Source of the DNA: Clostridia bacterium
GTDB lineage: Bacteria; Bacillota; Clostridia; Oscillospirales; Acutalibacteraceae
Direction: 5' to 3'
NCBI GenBank assembly: GCA_030523605.1
Contig: JAUNIE010000002.1
Span: 1-37,715, forward strand
Length of the DNA: 37,715 nt
A program made the position numbers and the translations under genes. This document shows, piece by piece, positions 1 to 8,967 of the stretch (positions within the stretch are counted from its first letter, which is position 1; each line of letters begins with the position of its first letter). The notes under the pieces are model-generated. The model searched no databases, was not told the DNA's origin, and saw only the letters and a list, made by a program, of their open reading frames with translations.

Positions 1-745
1 AATCGGCATAAAAGAGGGCACAGTTAGAGATATAGCGGTTATTTCGAAAGTAAACCGAGCTGTGAGCTTTGTGATAACAGATTTCACAAAAAATGATACC
101 GGCGAAGACGTTGCGGTGCTTTCGAGACGTAGAGCACAAGAGATTTGCACCGAAAAATATATAAGCAATCTTTTGCCTGGCGATATAATCCCCGCAAGGG
201 TAACGCATATGGAAAATTTTGGAGTTTTTGCGGATATAGGATGTGGGGTTGTTTCTTTTTTGCCTATAGATACACTTTCAATTTCACGCATAGCACATCC
301 CAAAGAGCGGTTTAGCGTTGGCATGGATATAAAGGTTGTCGTAAAGTACTTGGACGGCGACCGTGTACACCTAACGCATAAGGAACTTCTCGGTACGTGG
401 GAAGAAAACGCCAATTTGTTTTCTATCGGCGAAACTGTTAGCGGAATAGTCCGTTCCGTTGAGGATTATGGAGTTTTTGTGGAGCTTACGCCAAATTTGG
501 CAGGACTTGCGGAGCCATATCCCGAAGCAGTTGAAGGGCAGCAGGTCAGCGTTTATATAAAAAATATCGTCCCCGATAAGATGAAAATTAAGCTCGTAAT
601 AATCGATACCTTTGATAGCGTGCCTGCACGAACGCCGATAAAGTATTTTTATAAAGGCGCACATATGGATAGTTTTTTGTATTCACCTGAGAATAGCGCT
701 AAAATTATTGAAACGCATTTTGAACCTTGCGTTTGCCGTAGTTAA
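1..745 (+). CDS. S1 RNA-binding domain protein (ribosomal protein S1-like), 5' end outside window
   Basis: The frame is open from base 2 to a TAA at 743-745, so the gene begins before the window; the internal GTG at 62 is not a credible start because coding sequence continues upstream of it. Two S1 (OB-fold) repeats are visible. One begins at LPGDIIPARVTHMENFGVFADI and the other at GETVSGIVRSVEDYGVFVEL, each with the family's G-x-V-x-x-V/I ... GVFV/A pattern. A degenerate segment follows (GQQVSVYIKNIVPDKMKIKL) and then a non-S1 tail of about 40 residues. S1-domain proteins of this type bind mRNA and either act at the 30S subunit or regulate translation. The visible part is shorter than a full S1, and the missing N-terminus prevents choosing between true RpsA and an S1-like paralogue. 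Confidence 0.8.
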   Translation, partial: IGIKEGTVRDIAVISKVNRAVSFVITDFTKNDTGEDVAVLSRRRAQEICTEKYISNLLPGDIIPARVTHMENFGVFADIGCGVVSFLPIDTLSISRIAHPKERFSVGMDIKVVVKYLDGDRVHLTHKELLGTWEENANLFSIGETVSGIVRSVEDYGVFVELTPNLAGLAEPYPEAVEGQQVSVYIKNIVPDKMKIKLVIIDTFDSVPARTPIKYFYKGAHMDSFLYSPENSAKIIETHFEPCVCRS

Positions 746-814
746 CCAGAAAAAATAACCTAAAATAAAGAAAAAAGTCCTATCTGAAATACGGAAGGAG
801 CTTGGCTTTGATGA

Positions 815-838
815 TTAGATTTTTTAATCTAGTTTTTT
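815..838 (+). terminator. Weak intrinsic terminator-like hairpin after the S1-domain gene
   Basis: A 7-bp AT-rich stem (815-821 with 826-832, one G-U pair) has a TTTT loop and is followed by TTTTTT. It overlaps the last codons of the convergent GNAT gene, so it could end plus-strand transcripts from the S1-domain gene. The low GC content makes it weak. Confidence 0.4.
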
Positions 839-1294
839 AAGCACTCCTAAACTTTTCCCCTTTTGGCTTTCCAATAAATCCAAAATTGTTATAAAGCCGA
901 GACGGTGATAAAGCCGCATAGCATTATAGTTTGAAAGCTGAACAACGAGTGAAATTTCAGAATAGCCATTTTCTTTGCAATAATTAAAAATGTGATTGCA
1001 GAGCAGTGTCCCGATTCCTTGCCCACGGCATTCGGGGTTTACATGCAGATGCGAAAGATATATACGTTTTTTAGGTGTGGTGAAATTTTTATATTTGCAT
1101 TCAAAAACTAAGCTACCCTCACCTAAAAAATTATTATTTTCATCTTTGCAGATGAATGTGATTCTGTTGCCATTTTTCAGCTCATTATAAAAACTATCCC
1201 TTTGCTCGGGGTCGCTTTTCATGTCCCATATATTTTGGCATTTTTCAAAATCTTCAATATGAAGTTTTTCGATAATTAGTTTTTTATTATTCAT
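824..1294 (-). CDS. GNAT family N-acetyltransferase
   Basis: 156 aa, the usual size for a single-domain GNAT. The acetyl-CoA binding motif A is clear: LSHLHVNPECRGQGIGTLL (roughly residues 80-98), with the R-G-Q-G-I-G pyrophosphate loop. It is followed by motif B-like sequence (SNYNAMRLYHRLGF), which carries the typical N-x-x-A-x-x-L-Y-x-x-x-G-F. Such enzymes transfer an acetyl group to an amine on a small molecule or protein; the substrate cannot be read from the sequence. The ATG at 1294 is preceded by a strong GGAGGG ribosome site. The gene appears monocistronic, lying between its own promoter and the end of the convergent S1-domain gene. Confidence 0.88.
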   Translation of the reverse strand: MNNKKLIIEKLHIEDFEKCQNIWDMKSDPEQRDSFYNELKNGNRITFICKDENNNFLGEGSLVFECKYKNFTTPKKRIYLSHLHVNPECRGQGIGTLLCNHIFNYCKENGYSEISLVVQLSNYNAMRLYHRLGFITILDLLESQKGKSLGVLKKLD

Positions 1295-1346
1295 ATCGCT
1301 CCCTCCTTTTTATTAATTAGATATAAATATTTTATTTATAATTATG

Positions 1347-1375
1347 ATTTTATACCAATATTTATTATTTTTCAA
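1347..1375 (-). promoter_or_regulatory. Sigma-A type promoter of the GNAT gene
   Basis: On the minus strand, TTGAAA (1370-1375), a 17-bp spacer and TAAAAT (1347-1352). It lies just downstream of the terminator of the preceding minus-strand gene and about 50 bases ahead of the GNAT start. Confidence 0.55.
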
Positions 1376-1385
1376 CCCCCTAAAA

Positions 1386-1419
1386 TAAAAAAATCCTCAC
1401 TTTTTATAAAAAGTGAGGA
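1386..1419 (-). terminator. Intrinsic terminator of the TM2-domain gene
   Basis: A perfect inverted repeat, TCCTCACTTTTT-AT-AAAAAGTGAGGA (1394-1419), is flanked by a run of A on the plus strand (1387-1393). That run becomes the U-tract when read on the minus strand. It is placed 23 bases after the stop of the 1442-2032 gene. Confidence 0.85.
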
Positions 1420-1441
1420 AAATACTATTATCAAATGTTTT

Positions 1442-2032
1442 TTAGAGTTCGTTTATTTCCTGTTTTAATTTCTCCCAATTCTGTTCTCTGGTGAGCTCAC
1501 CTATTTTGAAGATATCATAAATCCACCAAATTCCAAATCCGCCGGCTGTCAAAAATTTCAGTATGCCGGTACCGATTTTACCGATGAGCAATCTGTCGAG
1601 ACCCATGTTGCCGAAAAATATGGATATAATAGTCATATGGCTAGGATTGTCCAGTGATACAGAATTCAATTTATGAATGTCATCGCAGCTTAATCTATGG
1701 AGTTTGGCACTGAGATCTCTCATTTTTGATTTTGGCAGATATTTAGAGTTTTGGGTCAAGAACCTATCAATCAATTCTTTCTTGCGATAGGAGTGTCTCA
1801 TGTGATCGTTATCGTAGTCCTCACGGTAAGTAACAAAATTGCGATCTGATTCTTGTCCATCTCTGCCTTCGTCCATTCGGAAACTACTTGTTGAGGGCAT
1901 TTCTTTTTCGGTAACGGTTACCGTTGACGGTATATCTTTTGTTTCCGGATGTGCCGATGCAATGTACGAGCATGCCAAATTAGTTACCATAACAGTAGAC
2001 AAAACAATAGAAATAGTTTTTTTAAGTTTCAT
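1442..2032 (-). CDS. Exported protein with C-terminal TM2 domain
   Basis: 196 aa. Residues 1-27 form a signal peptide: positive KLKK start, hydrophobic core, ASA-H cleavage site. Residues 30-130 are polar and charged with no recognised fold. Residues 131-178 match a TM2 domain: two hydrophobic helices joined by a short turn, with G-x-x-G-L-D-R-L-L-I-G-K, equivalent to the family's G-x-D-R-F-Y-L-G, and GGFGIWWIYDI. The mature protein is therefore probably anchored by a C-terminal helical hairpin with its polar region outside the cell. TM2 proteins are widespread and mostly of unknown function. The gene has its own promoter, operator-like palindrome and terminator. The ATG at 2032 follows an AAGGGGAG ribosome site. 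Confidence 0.7.
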   Translation of the reverse strand: MKLKKTISIVLSTVMVTNLACSYIASAHPETKDIPSTVTVTEKEMPSTSSFRMDEGRDGQESDRNFVTYREDYDNDHMRHSYRKKELIDRFLTQNSKYLPKSKMRDLSAKLHRLSCDDIHKLNSVSLDNPSHMTIISIFFGNMGLDRLLIGKIGTGILKFLTAGGFGIWWIYDIFKIGELTREQNWEKLKQEINEL

Positions 2033-2048
2033 AAGTTAAACTCCCCTT

Positions 2049-2067
2049 CTGTAATTATGAATTACAG
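2049..2067 (-). promoter_or_regulatory. Palindrome at the start of the TM2 gene transcript
   Basis: CTGTAATTATGAATTACAG is a perfect 8+8 inverted repeat with a 3-base centre. It touches the -10 box and covers the expected transcription start of the TM2-domain gene. It could be a repressor operator or, in RNA, a 5'-terminal stem-loop. Confidence 0.5.
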
Positions 2068-2094
2068 TGTAGCATATTGTTCATCTAAATGTAA
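2066..2094 (-). promoter_or_regulatory. Sigma-A promoter of the TM2-domain gene
   Basis: On the minus strand, TTACAT (2089-2094), a 17-bp spacer, then an extended -10, TGC-TACACT (hexamer 2066-2071). It separates this gene from the PFOR gene upstream. Confidence 0.6.
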
Positions 2095-2102
2095 TTAAAT
2101 TT

Positions 2103-5100
2103 TTATTTAAATCTTCTTTCGAATTTTGTAAATTCTGCTAAAGATATCATTGGCTTTTTGTAATCGATTTGCAGTGGATTTTCGCCTAAATCTTTTTTTC
2201 GTGGGTCAAATCTCAGGAGTTCCCAGTATCCGGATTGCACGGCCAATTTTGCTGATAATAAACTGTTTTTCATGCCGCCTTTAATGCCGTGATTAATACA
2301 AGGGGAGTAGGCGATTATGATGGATGGCCCGTTGTAGCTTTCGGCTTCGATAAAGGCTTTTATGCATTGGTTAAAATCAGCTCCGAGTGCAACTTTTGCG
2401 ACGTAAACATAGCCGTAAGTCATAGCGATAGATGCCAAGTCTTTTTTAGGCATTTTCTTTCCTGCTGCAGCAAACTGCGCCACCGCATCCTTAGGTGTCG
2501 CCTTAGAGGCCTGCCCGCCTGTGTTTGAGTATACTTCTGTGTCGAACACCAAAATATTGACATTTTCGCCCGAAGCCAAAACGTGGTCGAGACCGCCGAA
2601 TCCTATATCGTATGCCCAACCGTCCCCGCCGAACATCCAAATTGATTTTTTGTTTATATCGGTTTTATTTTCTTTTATAAAATTTATCAGTTCACTTGAA
2701 ATATCCAACTTGTTGGTAGCATTCTCAAAATAATCTATTAGTGTTTGCGAGGCAGATTGATTTTCGGAACTGCTATTTACAGTTTCAAGATATTTGTTGC
2801 AAATACTTTTAAGTTCGTTGTCGGAAGTAGAATCCGCAATTTTCATAATATTTTCTGTGATGATTTTTTGTTTGGCTTTTTGTGCCAGCATCATGCCATA
2901 GCCAAATTCGGCGTTATCTTCAAATAGTGAATTCGCCCAAGCGGGGCCTTTGCCTTTTTGATTTACGGTATATGGTGACGAAGGGAACGAACCGCCCCAA
3001 ATTGATGAACAACCCGTTGCGTTTGCAATAATCATTCTGTCGCCGAAAAGATTTGCAGCGAGTTTTGCGTAAGGAGTTTCACCACAGCCTGCGCATGCAC
3101 CCGAAAATTCCAAGAGGTCTTTTTTAAATTGAATGCCTTTTATTGTATTTTCTTTGAATTTTTTGAAGATTTCAGGTTTTGACTTCAAAGTTTCGCAGTA
3201 ATCAAAAACACTTTGTCCTTGATCTTTTGCGGTGGCTTTAATCATTTCAAGCGCTTTATTGCCTTTCATCCCTGGGCAAGCGTAGACGCAGTTTTCGCAG
3301 CCTGTGCAATCTTTTTCGGAAACGATTATCGCAAAGTTGAGGTCGGGAAAACCTAGCATTTTTTTAGATTTTATAACTTTTGGAGCATTTTTTAGTTCAT
3401 CGTCTGTAAGGACTGCGGAACGTATAACGCCGTGCGGACAAACGAGTGAGCAAAAACCGCACTGAATACAGTTTTCGGGAATCCAATTTGGAACAAAATT
3501 GGCAGTGCCACGTTTTTCGAATTTTGAAGTGCCGAGCGGAATTTTTCCGTCTGCAAATTCAGTAAACGCCGAAACGGGAATATCGTACCCATGTTTTTTG
3601 CTTATCGGGTCGGCGATGTTTTCTAAAAACTTATGAAGTTCGGAGTTTTTCACTTTCCCGAATGCAGAATGTGGATTATTTATGACAATATTTGCCCATG
3701 ATTTTGGTATATCTATTTTTTTAACGTATTGCATACCTTGCTTAGCGGCTTGGCAGTTGATTTTTACTACGTCAGCGCCTTTTTTTGAGTAAGTTTTGTC
3801 TATTGCGCTTTTTATGAGGTTTAAGGCTTGAGTTTCATCCATTATGTTTGTTATTTTGAAAAATGCTGCTTGCAGTGTGGTGTTGACTCTTCCGCCGAGC
3901 CCTAAATTTTCGCATATTTTAGCTGCATCAATGATATAGAATTCGATATTGTTTTCAGCCAAATATTTTTTAAACTTATCGGGCAAAAACTTTTCCAATT
4001 CATTTTCATTCCAAGGGCAGTTAAGTAAAAACTTTCCGTTTGGTTTTAGGTCATTTAAAATGTCATATTTGTAGATGTATTCGGGCGTGTGGCAGCCGAT
4101 AAAATCCGCTTTATCAACATAATAGGTGGACTTAATGGGACTATTTCCGAAACGAAGGTGCGAGATGGTAACGCCGCCTGATTTTTTGGAATCATATTCG
4201 AAAAATCCCTGAACATATTTTTCTGTGTTGTCGCCGATGATTTTAATCGTGTTTTTAGCTGCCCCCACAGTGCCGTCAGAGCCGATTCCCCAGAATTTAC
4301 ATGAGAAAGTCCCTTCTGGAGTGGTATCGATTTTGTTTTCTACTTTCAGGGATAAGTTTGTAACATCATCATTAATCCCGACAGTGAAGATATTTTTGGG
4401 ATTTTCGGAGTCCATATTCTTATATACTGCTAAAATTTGTGATGGTGTTGTATTTTTTGAGCTTAGACCATATCTCCCAGAAAAGAGTTCGATATTTTTA
4501 ATTTTTAAGTGATTAAGAGCTGCCAAAACGTCCAAAAATAAAGGTTCACCGCTGGCTCCTGCCTCTTTTGTGCGGTCTAAAACAGTAATTTTTTTAACGT
4601 TTTTGGGTAGTGCTTGAAGAAAGTGCTCTGCTGAAAATGGACGATATAGTCTTACTTTTATTAGTCCTAAGTTTTCACCTTTTTGGCTTAGAAAATCTAT
4701 AGTTTCTTCTACTGTTTCACAAACTGAACCCATGGCGATGATTATATTCTCAGCGTTTGTACTGCCATAGTATTCAAAAGGTTTATAATCTGTGTTTGCG
4801 AGTTTGTTTATTTTCGACATGTAGTTTTCTACAATTTCGGGTACTTTCTGATAGTAAACATTTGAAGCTTCTCTGTTTTGAAAGTACACATCGTCATTTT
4901 GAGCCGTACCTCCAAGACGTGGGTTTTCGGGATTTAAAGCACGATTTTTAAATTTTTTCAGTTCCTCGTAGTCGACTAAATTTTTTAAATCTTCGTAGTC
5001 GAGCAAGTTGATTTTTTGTATTTCATGTGAAGTTCTAAATCCGTCAAAAAAGTGTAGGAAAGGAACGTGGCTTTTAATTGCACTTAAGTGAGCTATAGCA

Positions 5101-5564
5101 CTGAAATGTAGCGCCTCTTGGGGATTGTTTGCACAGAGCATGGCATAACCTGTTTGGCGGCAAGCATAAACGTCCGAATGGTCGCCGAATATAGAAAGTG
5201 CATGGGCGGCAACGGTTCTGGCGGCAACGTGTATCACGGAGGGAAGGAGTTCTCCCGCCATTTTGTACATGTTTGGTATCATTAAAAGAAGTCCTTGAGA
5301 TGAAGTAAAAGTAGTGGCCAAAGCTCCTGCGATTAAGGCTCCGTGAATCGCTCCTGACGCACCTCCTTCGGACTGCATTTCTGCGACTTCTACGGTGCTT
5401 CCGAATATATTTTTTTTGCCGGCTACCGAATATTTGTCTGTGATATCCGCCATATTTGATGATGGCGTAATGGGGTATATTGCCGCCACTTCCGAAAATG
5501 CATAAGCAGAATATGCCGCCGCACTGTTGCCGTCCATAGTGGCTTGATTGTTATGGCTATTCAA
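2103..5564 (-). CDS. nifJ: Pyruvate:ferredoxin (flavodoxin) oxidoreductase
   Basis: 1153 aa, full length for the single-chain enzyme, which oxidatively decarboxylates pyruvate with CoA to acetyl-CoA, CO2 and reduced ferredoxin in the cytoplasm. The N-terminal pyrimidine-binding domain starts with TMDGNSAAAYSAYAFSEVAA and has YPITPSS. A gamma-type domain follows (about 410-620). Two 4Fe-4S motifs are present: CIQCGFCSLVCP near 695 and CTGCENCVYACPG near 755. The C-terminal TPP domain contains ACAGCGETPY, which also supplies cysteines for the proximal cluster, and GDGWAYDIG near 983 with NTGGQASKATP. The start is TTG at 5564, chosen because a GGAGGG site lies 8 bases upstream and no ATG is available. 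It is the last gene of the run that begins with proS. PFOR indicates anaerobic fermentative metabolism. Confidence 0.96.
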   Translation of the reverse strand: MNSHNNQATMDGNSAAAYSAYAFSEVAAIYPITPSSNMADITDKYSVAGKKNIFGSTVEVAEMQSEGGASGAIHGALIAGALATTFTSSQGLLLMIPNMYKMAGELLPSVIHVAARTVAAHALSIFGDHSDVYACRQTGYAMLCANNPQEALHFSAIAHLSAIKSHVPFLHFFDGFRTSHEIQKINLLDYEDLKNLVDYEELKKFKNRALNPENPRLGGTAQNDDVYFQNREASNVYYQKVPEIVENYMSKINKLANTDYKPFEYYGSTNAENIIIAMGSVCETVEETIDFLSQKGENLGLIKVRLYRPFSAEHFLQALPKNVKKITVLDRTKEAGASGEPLFLDVLAALNHLKIKNIELFSGRYGLSSKNTTPSQILAVYKNMDSENPKNIFTVGINDDVTNLSLKVENKIDTTPEGTFSCKFWGIGSDGTVGAAKNTIKIIGDNTEKYVQGFFEYDSKKSGGVTISHLRFGNSPIKSTYYVDKADFIGCHTPEYIYKYDILNDLKPNGKFLLNCPWNENELEKFLPDKFKKYLAENNIEFYIIDAAKICENLGLGGRVNTTLQAAFFKITNIMDETQALNLIKSAIDKTYSKKGADVVKINCQAAKQGMQYVKKIDIPKSWANIVINNPHSAFGKVKNSELHKFLENIADPISKKHGYDIPVSAFTEFADGKIPLGTSKFEKRGTANFVPNWIPENCIQCGFCSLVCPHGVIRSAVLTDDELKNAPKVIKSKKMLGFPDLNFAIIVSEKDCTGCENCVYACPGMKGNKALEMIKATAKDQGQSVFDYCETLKSKPEIFKKFKENTIKGIQFKKDLLEFSGACAGCGETPYAKLAANLFGDRMIIANATGCSSIWGGSFPSSPYTVNQKGKGPAWANSLFEDNAEFGYGMMLAQKAKQKIITENIMKIADSTSDNELKSICNKYLETVNSSSENQSASQTLIDYFENATNKLDISSELINFIKENKTDINKKSIWMFGGDGWAYDIGFGGLDHVLASGENVNILVFDTEVYSNTGGQASKATPKDAVAQFAAAGKKMPKKDLASIAMTYGYVYVAKVALGADFNQCIKAFIEAESYNGPSIIIAYSPCINHGIKGGMKNSLLSAKLAVQSGYWELLRFDPRKKDLGENPLQIDYKKPMISLAEFTKFERRFK

Positions 5565-5582
5565 TGGTGATTCCCTCCAATT

Positions 5583-6314
5583 TTAAATTTTTACAATATT
5601 AGAGCTTTTCAAGAATATTTTACGGTCGAAACCGCCACGCTTTTCCTTTTTTTCTGCTCTTATTTTTTCTATTTCCGCAAAATCTATATCATTAATTTTT
5701 GCAATTGCTTTCATGACTTCCAGTAAATCTGCGAGCTCTTCCGCTAAATTTTCTTTTGAATCTGCAGTAATAACTTCTTCGCATTCTTCCTTGAGCTTTG
5801 CGTAAAGGCATTCTTTATATTTTTCGGTATTAAGGATTTCGGTTTCAGTTTCTCCGCCGTTTTTATCTAGCATTTCGGGGATTTCATCTCTTACGAGTTT
5901 ATTAAAAATTTTTCTTTCCATTAAAAGTTTTTCTCCTTTTTTGAGTTCAAATTTGAGTGGTTCTATTTGAAATAATATGAAATTTTTTGATTTTTCTGAA
6001 TCGAAGTGTTTTAGTAATATTGGGTATTCACCAAGCACTAGCTTCTTAATCTCTAAGTCCGTACATTCCTTTGCAAAACCTGTTATTCTAATCCATTCTC
6101 TTGTACCGCTTTTTAGCGCAAAAATTTGAATATGTCCATTGGATTTCAATTGCGTATATACTTCTTTGGTTGGAGAAGTGGATATATATAAGTAATTTTT
6201 GTGTTCCATGATTGCGCCAAATGGACGCACGGCAGGAAATTTATCATTAATTGAAGTGACTGCGAAATACTCGCAGCCTTTTAAAAATTTATATGCTTTT
6301 TTAATTGTATCCAT
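5583..6314 (-). CDS. Fusion of a flavin/pyridoxamine-oxidase-like domain and a MazG-like NTP pyrophosphohydrolase domain
   Basis: 243 aa in one continuous frame. Residues 1-128 resemble the pyridoxamine-5'-phosphate-oxidase-like split-barrel family (CEYFAVTSINDKFPAVRPFG ... NYLYISTSPTKEVYTQLK ... WIRITGFA), which usually binds FMN or a related cofactor. Residues 133-243 resemble the small MazG-like family beginning K-L-V-R-D-x-I-P. Its metal-binding helices are visible as EECEEV (176-181) and EELADLLEV (192-200), the EExxE...ExxD pattern that hydrolyses non-canonical NTPs or phosphoribosyl-ATP-like substrates. An internal ATG at residue 132 could allow separate translation of the second half. 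It sits 45 bases after proS and 18 before PFOR. The combined role is unknown. Confidence 0.75.
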   Translation of the reverse strand: MDTIKKAYKFLKGCEYFAVTSINDKFPAVRPFGAIMEHKNYLYISTSPTKEVYTQLKSNGHIQIFALKSGTREWIRITGFAKECTDLEIKKLVLGEYPILLKHFDSEKSKNFILFQIEPLKFELKKGEKLLMERKIFNKLVRDEIPEMLDKNGGETETEILNTEKYKECLYAKLKEECEEVITADSKENLAEELADLLEVMKAIAKINDIDFAEIEKIRAEKKEKRGGFDRKIFLKSSNIVKI

Positions 6315-6359
6315 TAAATGTCAGTCCTGTTTATTTTGTGAAATTTCAAAACGAACTTT

Positions 6360-7796
6360 TTAGTAAGCCTTGCCCCAGTAAACAAGGTGTTTTGCGGGTT
6401 TTCCGCATATTGCACACTTATCGCCGATTTTTCCTTCTTCGTCTTTTATGCATCTTGAAGTGAAAGCAGTTTGCTCTTTGGAGGTTTTTTCGCATTCCTC
6501 ATCGCCGCACCACATAGCTTTGATAAATCCGACTTCATTTTCGGCTATGTTTTTAAATTCTTCAAAGTCGTGAGCTTCGTGCGTCATTTCATTACGTCTT
6601 GCAAGAGCTTTTTCGTACATGCCCTCGTGAACTTTTTCGAGCAATTCGGGGATTGCTGTTTCGAGCTTATCAAGACTTATAAAAGTTTTTTCTAAGTTAT
6701 CACGCCTTACGATTACGCATTGATTTTTTTCGATATCTTTCGGGCCTATTTCAAGTCTTAGCGGTACGCCGCGCATCTCATATTCTGCGAACTTCCAACC
6801 TGGCGATTTATCTGAGTCATCGATTTTAACTCTGCAGATTTTTGATAAACGATTTTTAAGTTCATCGGCTTTTTCGAGTACGCCTTCTTTTTTCATCGCA
6901 ATAGGTACAATTATTACTTGAATTGGCGCTATTTTCGGAGGCAATACAAGACCTCTGTCATCGCCGTGAGCCATGATAATAGCACCAATCATGCGTGTTG
7001 TACAGCCCCAAGATGTCTGGAACGGATTTTGAGGTTTGTTGTCACGGTTTTGAAATTCTATACCGAACGCCTTGGCAAAGTGGTCGCCGAAATAGTGGCT
7101 TGTTGCGGATTGCAAGGCTTTTCCGTCATGCATGAGCGCTTCGATTGTATAGGTTGCTTCCGCTCCGGCAAATTTTTCGCTTTCGGTTTTTTGCCCTTTT
7201 ATTGCGGGAATTGCCAAAACATTTTTGAAGAAGTCGTAGTAGACGCCGAGCATTTGCATGGTTTCGTTTATGGCTTCTTCGGGGGTTTCATGAATTGTAT
7301 GACCCTCTTGCCATTGGAATTCTGTAGAACGCAAGAATGGGCGTGTGGTTTTTTCCCAGCGCACAACACTGCACCACTGATTATAAAGTTTAGGTAAATC
7401 ACGCCAGGAATGCACAATTTTAGCGTAGTGCTCGCAGAATAACGTTTCGGAAGTAGGCCGTACGCAAAGACGCTCTTGTAATTTTTCGTTTCCGCCGTGC
7501 GTTACCCAAGCAACTTCCGGTGCAAAACCTTCGATGTGGTCTTTTTCTTTTTGAAGCAGGCTTTCGGGAATAAACATCGGCATAGAAACATTCTGATGAC
7601 CCAGTTCTTTAAATTTTTTGTCGAGTATGGAGGCCATGTTTTCCCAAATGGCATATCCATATGGCTCAATAACCATGCAGCCTTTGACGCTTGAATAATC
7701 CATAAGCTCGGCTTTTTTGACTATATCGGTATACCACTTGGCGAAATCCTCGTCCATAGAGGTAATTTCTTCAACAGCTTTTTTATTTTCAGACAT
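6360..7796 (-). CDS. proS: Prolyl-tRNA synthetase, archaeal/eukaryote-type
   Basis: 478 aa, matching the short ProRS class that lacks the large INS editing insertion of the typical bacterial enzyme. Class II motif 2 is seen as [18 protein letters not shown] and motif 3-like sequence as the region around [19 protein letters not shown]. The anticodon-binding domain follows (PIQVIIVPI...). The C-terminal extension carries CGDEEC, C-I-K and CAICGKPA and ends WGKAY, as in archaeal-type ProRS with a zinc-binding tail. The enzyme charges tRNA-Pro. ATG at 7796 has an AAGGAG site. It leads the proS / flavin-MazG / PFOR run. No T-box leader was seen upstream. Confidence 0.95.
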   Translation of the reverse strand: MSENKKAVEEITSMDEDFAKWYTDIVKKAELMDYSSVKGCMVIEPYGYAIWENMASILDKKFKELGHQNVSMPMFIPESLLQKEKDHIEGFAPEVAWVTHGGNEKLQERLCVRPTSETLFCEHYAKIVHSWRDLPKLYNQWCSVVRWEKTTRPFLRSTEFQWQEGHTIHETPEEAINETMQMLGVYYDFFKNVLAIPAIKGQKTESEKFAGAEATYTIEALMHDGKALQSATSHYFGDHFAKAFGIEFQNRDNKPQNPFQTSWGCTTRMIGAIIMAHGDDRGLVLPPKIAPIQVIIVPIAMKKEGVLEKADELKNRLSKICRVKIDDSDKSPGWKFAEYEMRGVPLRLEIGPKDIEKNQCVIVRRDNLEKTFISLDKLETAIPELLEKVHEGMYEKALARRNEMTHEAHDFEEFKNIAENEVGFIKAMWCGDEECEKTSKEQTAFTSRCIKDEEGKIGDKCAICGKPAKHLVYWGKAY

Positions 7797-7826
7797 AAAA
7801 ATCTCTCCTTAAATTTCGGTAATTTT

Positions 7827-7855
7827 ATTATACAACAAATCTTTTACATTTTAAA
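7827..7855 (-). promoter_or_regulatory. Putative promoter of the proS run
   Basis: On the minus strand TTTAAA (7850-7855), a 17-bp spacer and a consensus TATAAT (7827-7832), about 30 bases before the proS start. The -35 is weak. Confidence 0.45.
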
Positions 7856-7967
7856 GTTTAAAGGGCCAGAAAGTAATTGATATAAAATTCGAAAACGAGA
7901 TAAATAGAGCAAAAGTATTAAAAATGCAAGAAAAACAAAGCAATTACAAATTAAAATAAAAATTTAG

Positions 7968-7997
7968 TTGACAGGGTAAGGTTTACTGTGATATGAT
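7968..7997 (+). promoter_or_regulatory. Sigma-A promoter of rplM-rpsI
   Basis: Consensus TTGACA (7968-7973), an 18-bp spacer and TATGAT (7992-7997), with the rplM start 37 bases downstream. The remaining part of the 7797-8034 gap is plain AT-rich sequence in which I see no riboswitch or small gene. Confidence 0.75.
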
Positions 7998-8034
7998 AAA
8001 AAAGCTAAATTTATAAAACATAGGAGGAATAAAA

Positions 8035-8478
8035 ATGTCTACATATATGCCGAAAAAAGGCGAAGTAGAGCGCAAATGGTATGTATTGGACGCCGCAGGA
8101 AAACCGATGGGCAGAGTAGCGGTACAGGCAGCAAACCTGCTTAGAGGCAAAAATAAGCCGACTTTTGCACCACATGTTGATTGCGGAGACCATGTAATTC
8201 TTATCAATTGCGAAAAAGCAGTTCTCACAGGGAACAAATTAACTCAAAAGTATTATTACCGTCACACGGGTTATATCGGGCACCTGAAAAAGACCAGATA
8301 TGATGTTCTTATGAGAACGAAACCCGAAAAAGCAATGCATTTGGCAGTAAAAGGTATGCTTCAAGGAAACGCACTTGGCCGTGCACAAATCACAAGGCTT
8401 CGCACTGTTGTGGGACCCACACACAAGCATGAAGCGCAAAAACCTGAAATTTGGAATGGTTTGGAGGGGAATAAATAA
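8035..8478 (+). CDS. rplM: 50S ribosomal protein L13
   Basis: 147 aa, normal length. Typical L13 sequence: [37 protein letters not shown] near 45-55, the K-Y-Y-x-H-T-G-Y motif, and KAVKGML-type helix sequence ([16 protein letters not shown]). It is an early-assembling protein of the large subunit. ATG at 8035 follows an AGGAGG site. The TAA overlaps the ATG of rpsI by one base, the conserved L13-S9 operon. Confidence 0.97.
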   Translation: MSTYMPKKGEVERKWYVLDAAGKPMGRVAVQAANLLRGKNKPTFAPHVDCGDHVILINCEKAVLTGNKLTQKYYYRHTGYIGHLKKTRYDVLMRTKPEKAMHLAVKGMLQGNALGRAQITRLRTVVGPTHKHEAQKPEIWNGLEGNK

Positions 8479-8879
8479 TGTACGATAAAACTCCATTTTT
8501 TTACGGAACAGGTAGAAGAAAAAGTTCCGTGGCCAGAGTAAGACTTTATAAAGGCGAAGGAAAAATCACGATAAACGGAAGAGATATCGAAGAATATTTC
8601 GGTTTGGAAACGCTTAAAGTTATAGTTCGTCAACCCCTTGTTCTCACAGAAAATGAAAGCAAATTCGATATAGTGTGTAACGTACAAGGCGGAGGAGTTG
8701 CAGGTCAAGCCGGCGCAATCAGACATGGTATCTCGAGAGCACTCCTTGAGTTTGATTCAGAAAAATTCAGAGGAGATCTCAAACACGCAGGATTCCTTAC
8801 TCGTGACCCGAGAATGAAAGAGCGTAAGAAATACGGCCTTAAAAAGGCAAGAAAAGCGCCGCAATTCTCAAAGAGATAA
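8478..8879 (+). CDS. rpsI: 30S ribosomal protein S9
   Basis: 133 aa. Starts with [17 protein letters not shown], contains [21 protein letters not shown] and ends in the basic tail ([17 protein letters not shown]) whose last residues reach the P-site tRNA. It overlaps rplM by one base and is translationally coupled to it. Confidence 0.97.
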   Translation: MYDKTPFFYGTGRRKSSVARVRLYKGEGKITINGRDIEEYFGLETLKVIVRQPLVLTENESKFDIVCNVQGGGVAGQAGAIRHGISRALLEFDSEKFRGDLKHAGFLTRDPRMKERKKYGLKKARKAPQFSKR

Positions 8880-8880
8880 T

Positions 8881-8911
8881 ATTCGAAAATTTTTGGATAT
8901 TTTTTGCGAAT
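8881..8911 (+). terminator. Possible weak terminator hairpin after rpsI
   Basis: ATTCG (8881-8885) and CGAAT (8907-8911) enclose complementary A and T runs (AAAA with TTTT), just after the rpsI stop. No clean U-tract follows, so termination here is uncertain. Confidence 0.3.
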
Positions 8912-8967
8912 ACTTCAAAAGCAGTTTGTTGGATTTAAATTATATTATGGTTTGAGGGGGAAAACTT

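Noticed and set aside
7797..8034. T-box leader upstream of proS.
   Set aside because: The conserved T-box sequence and a following terminator are not present on the minus strand.
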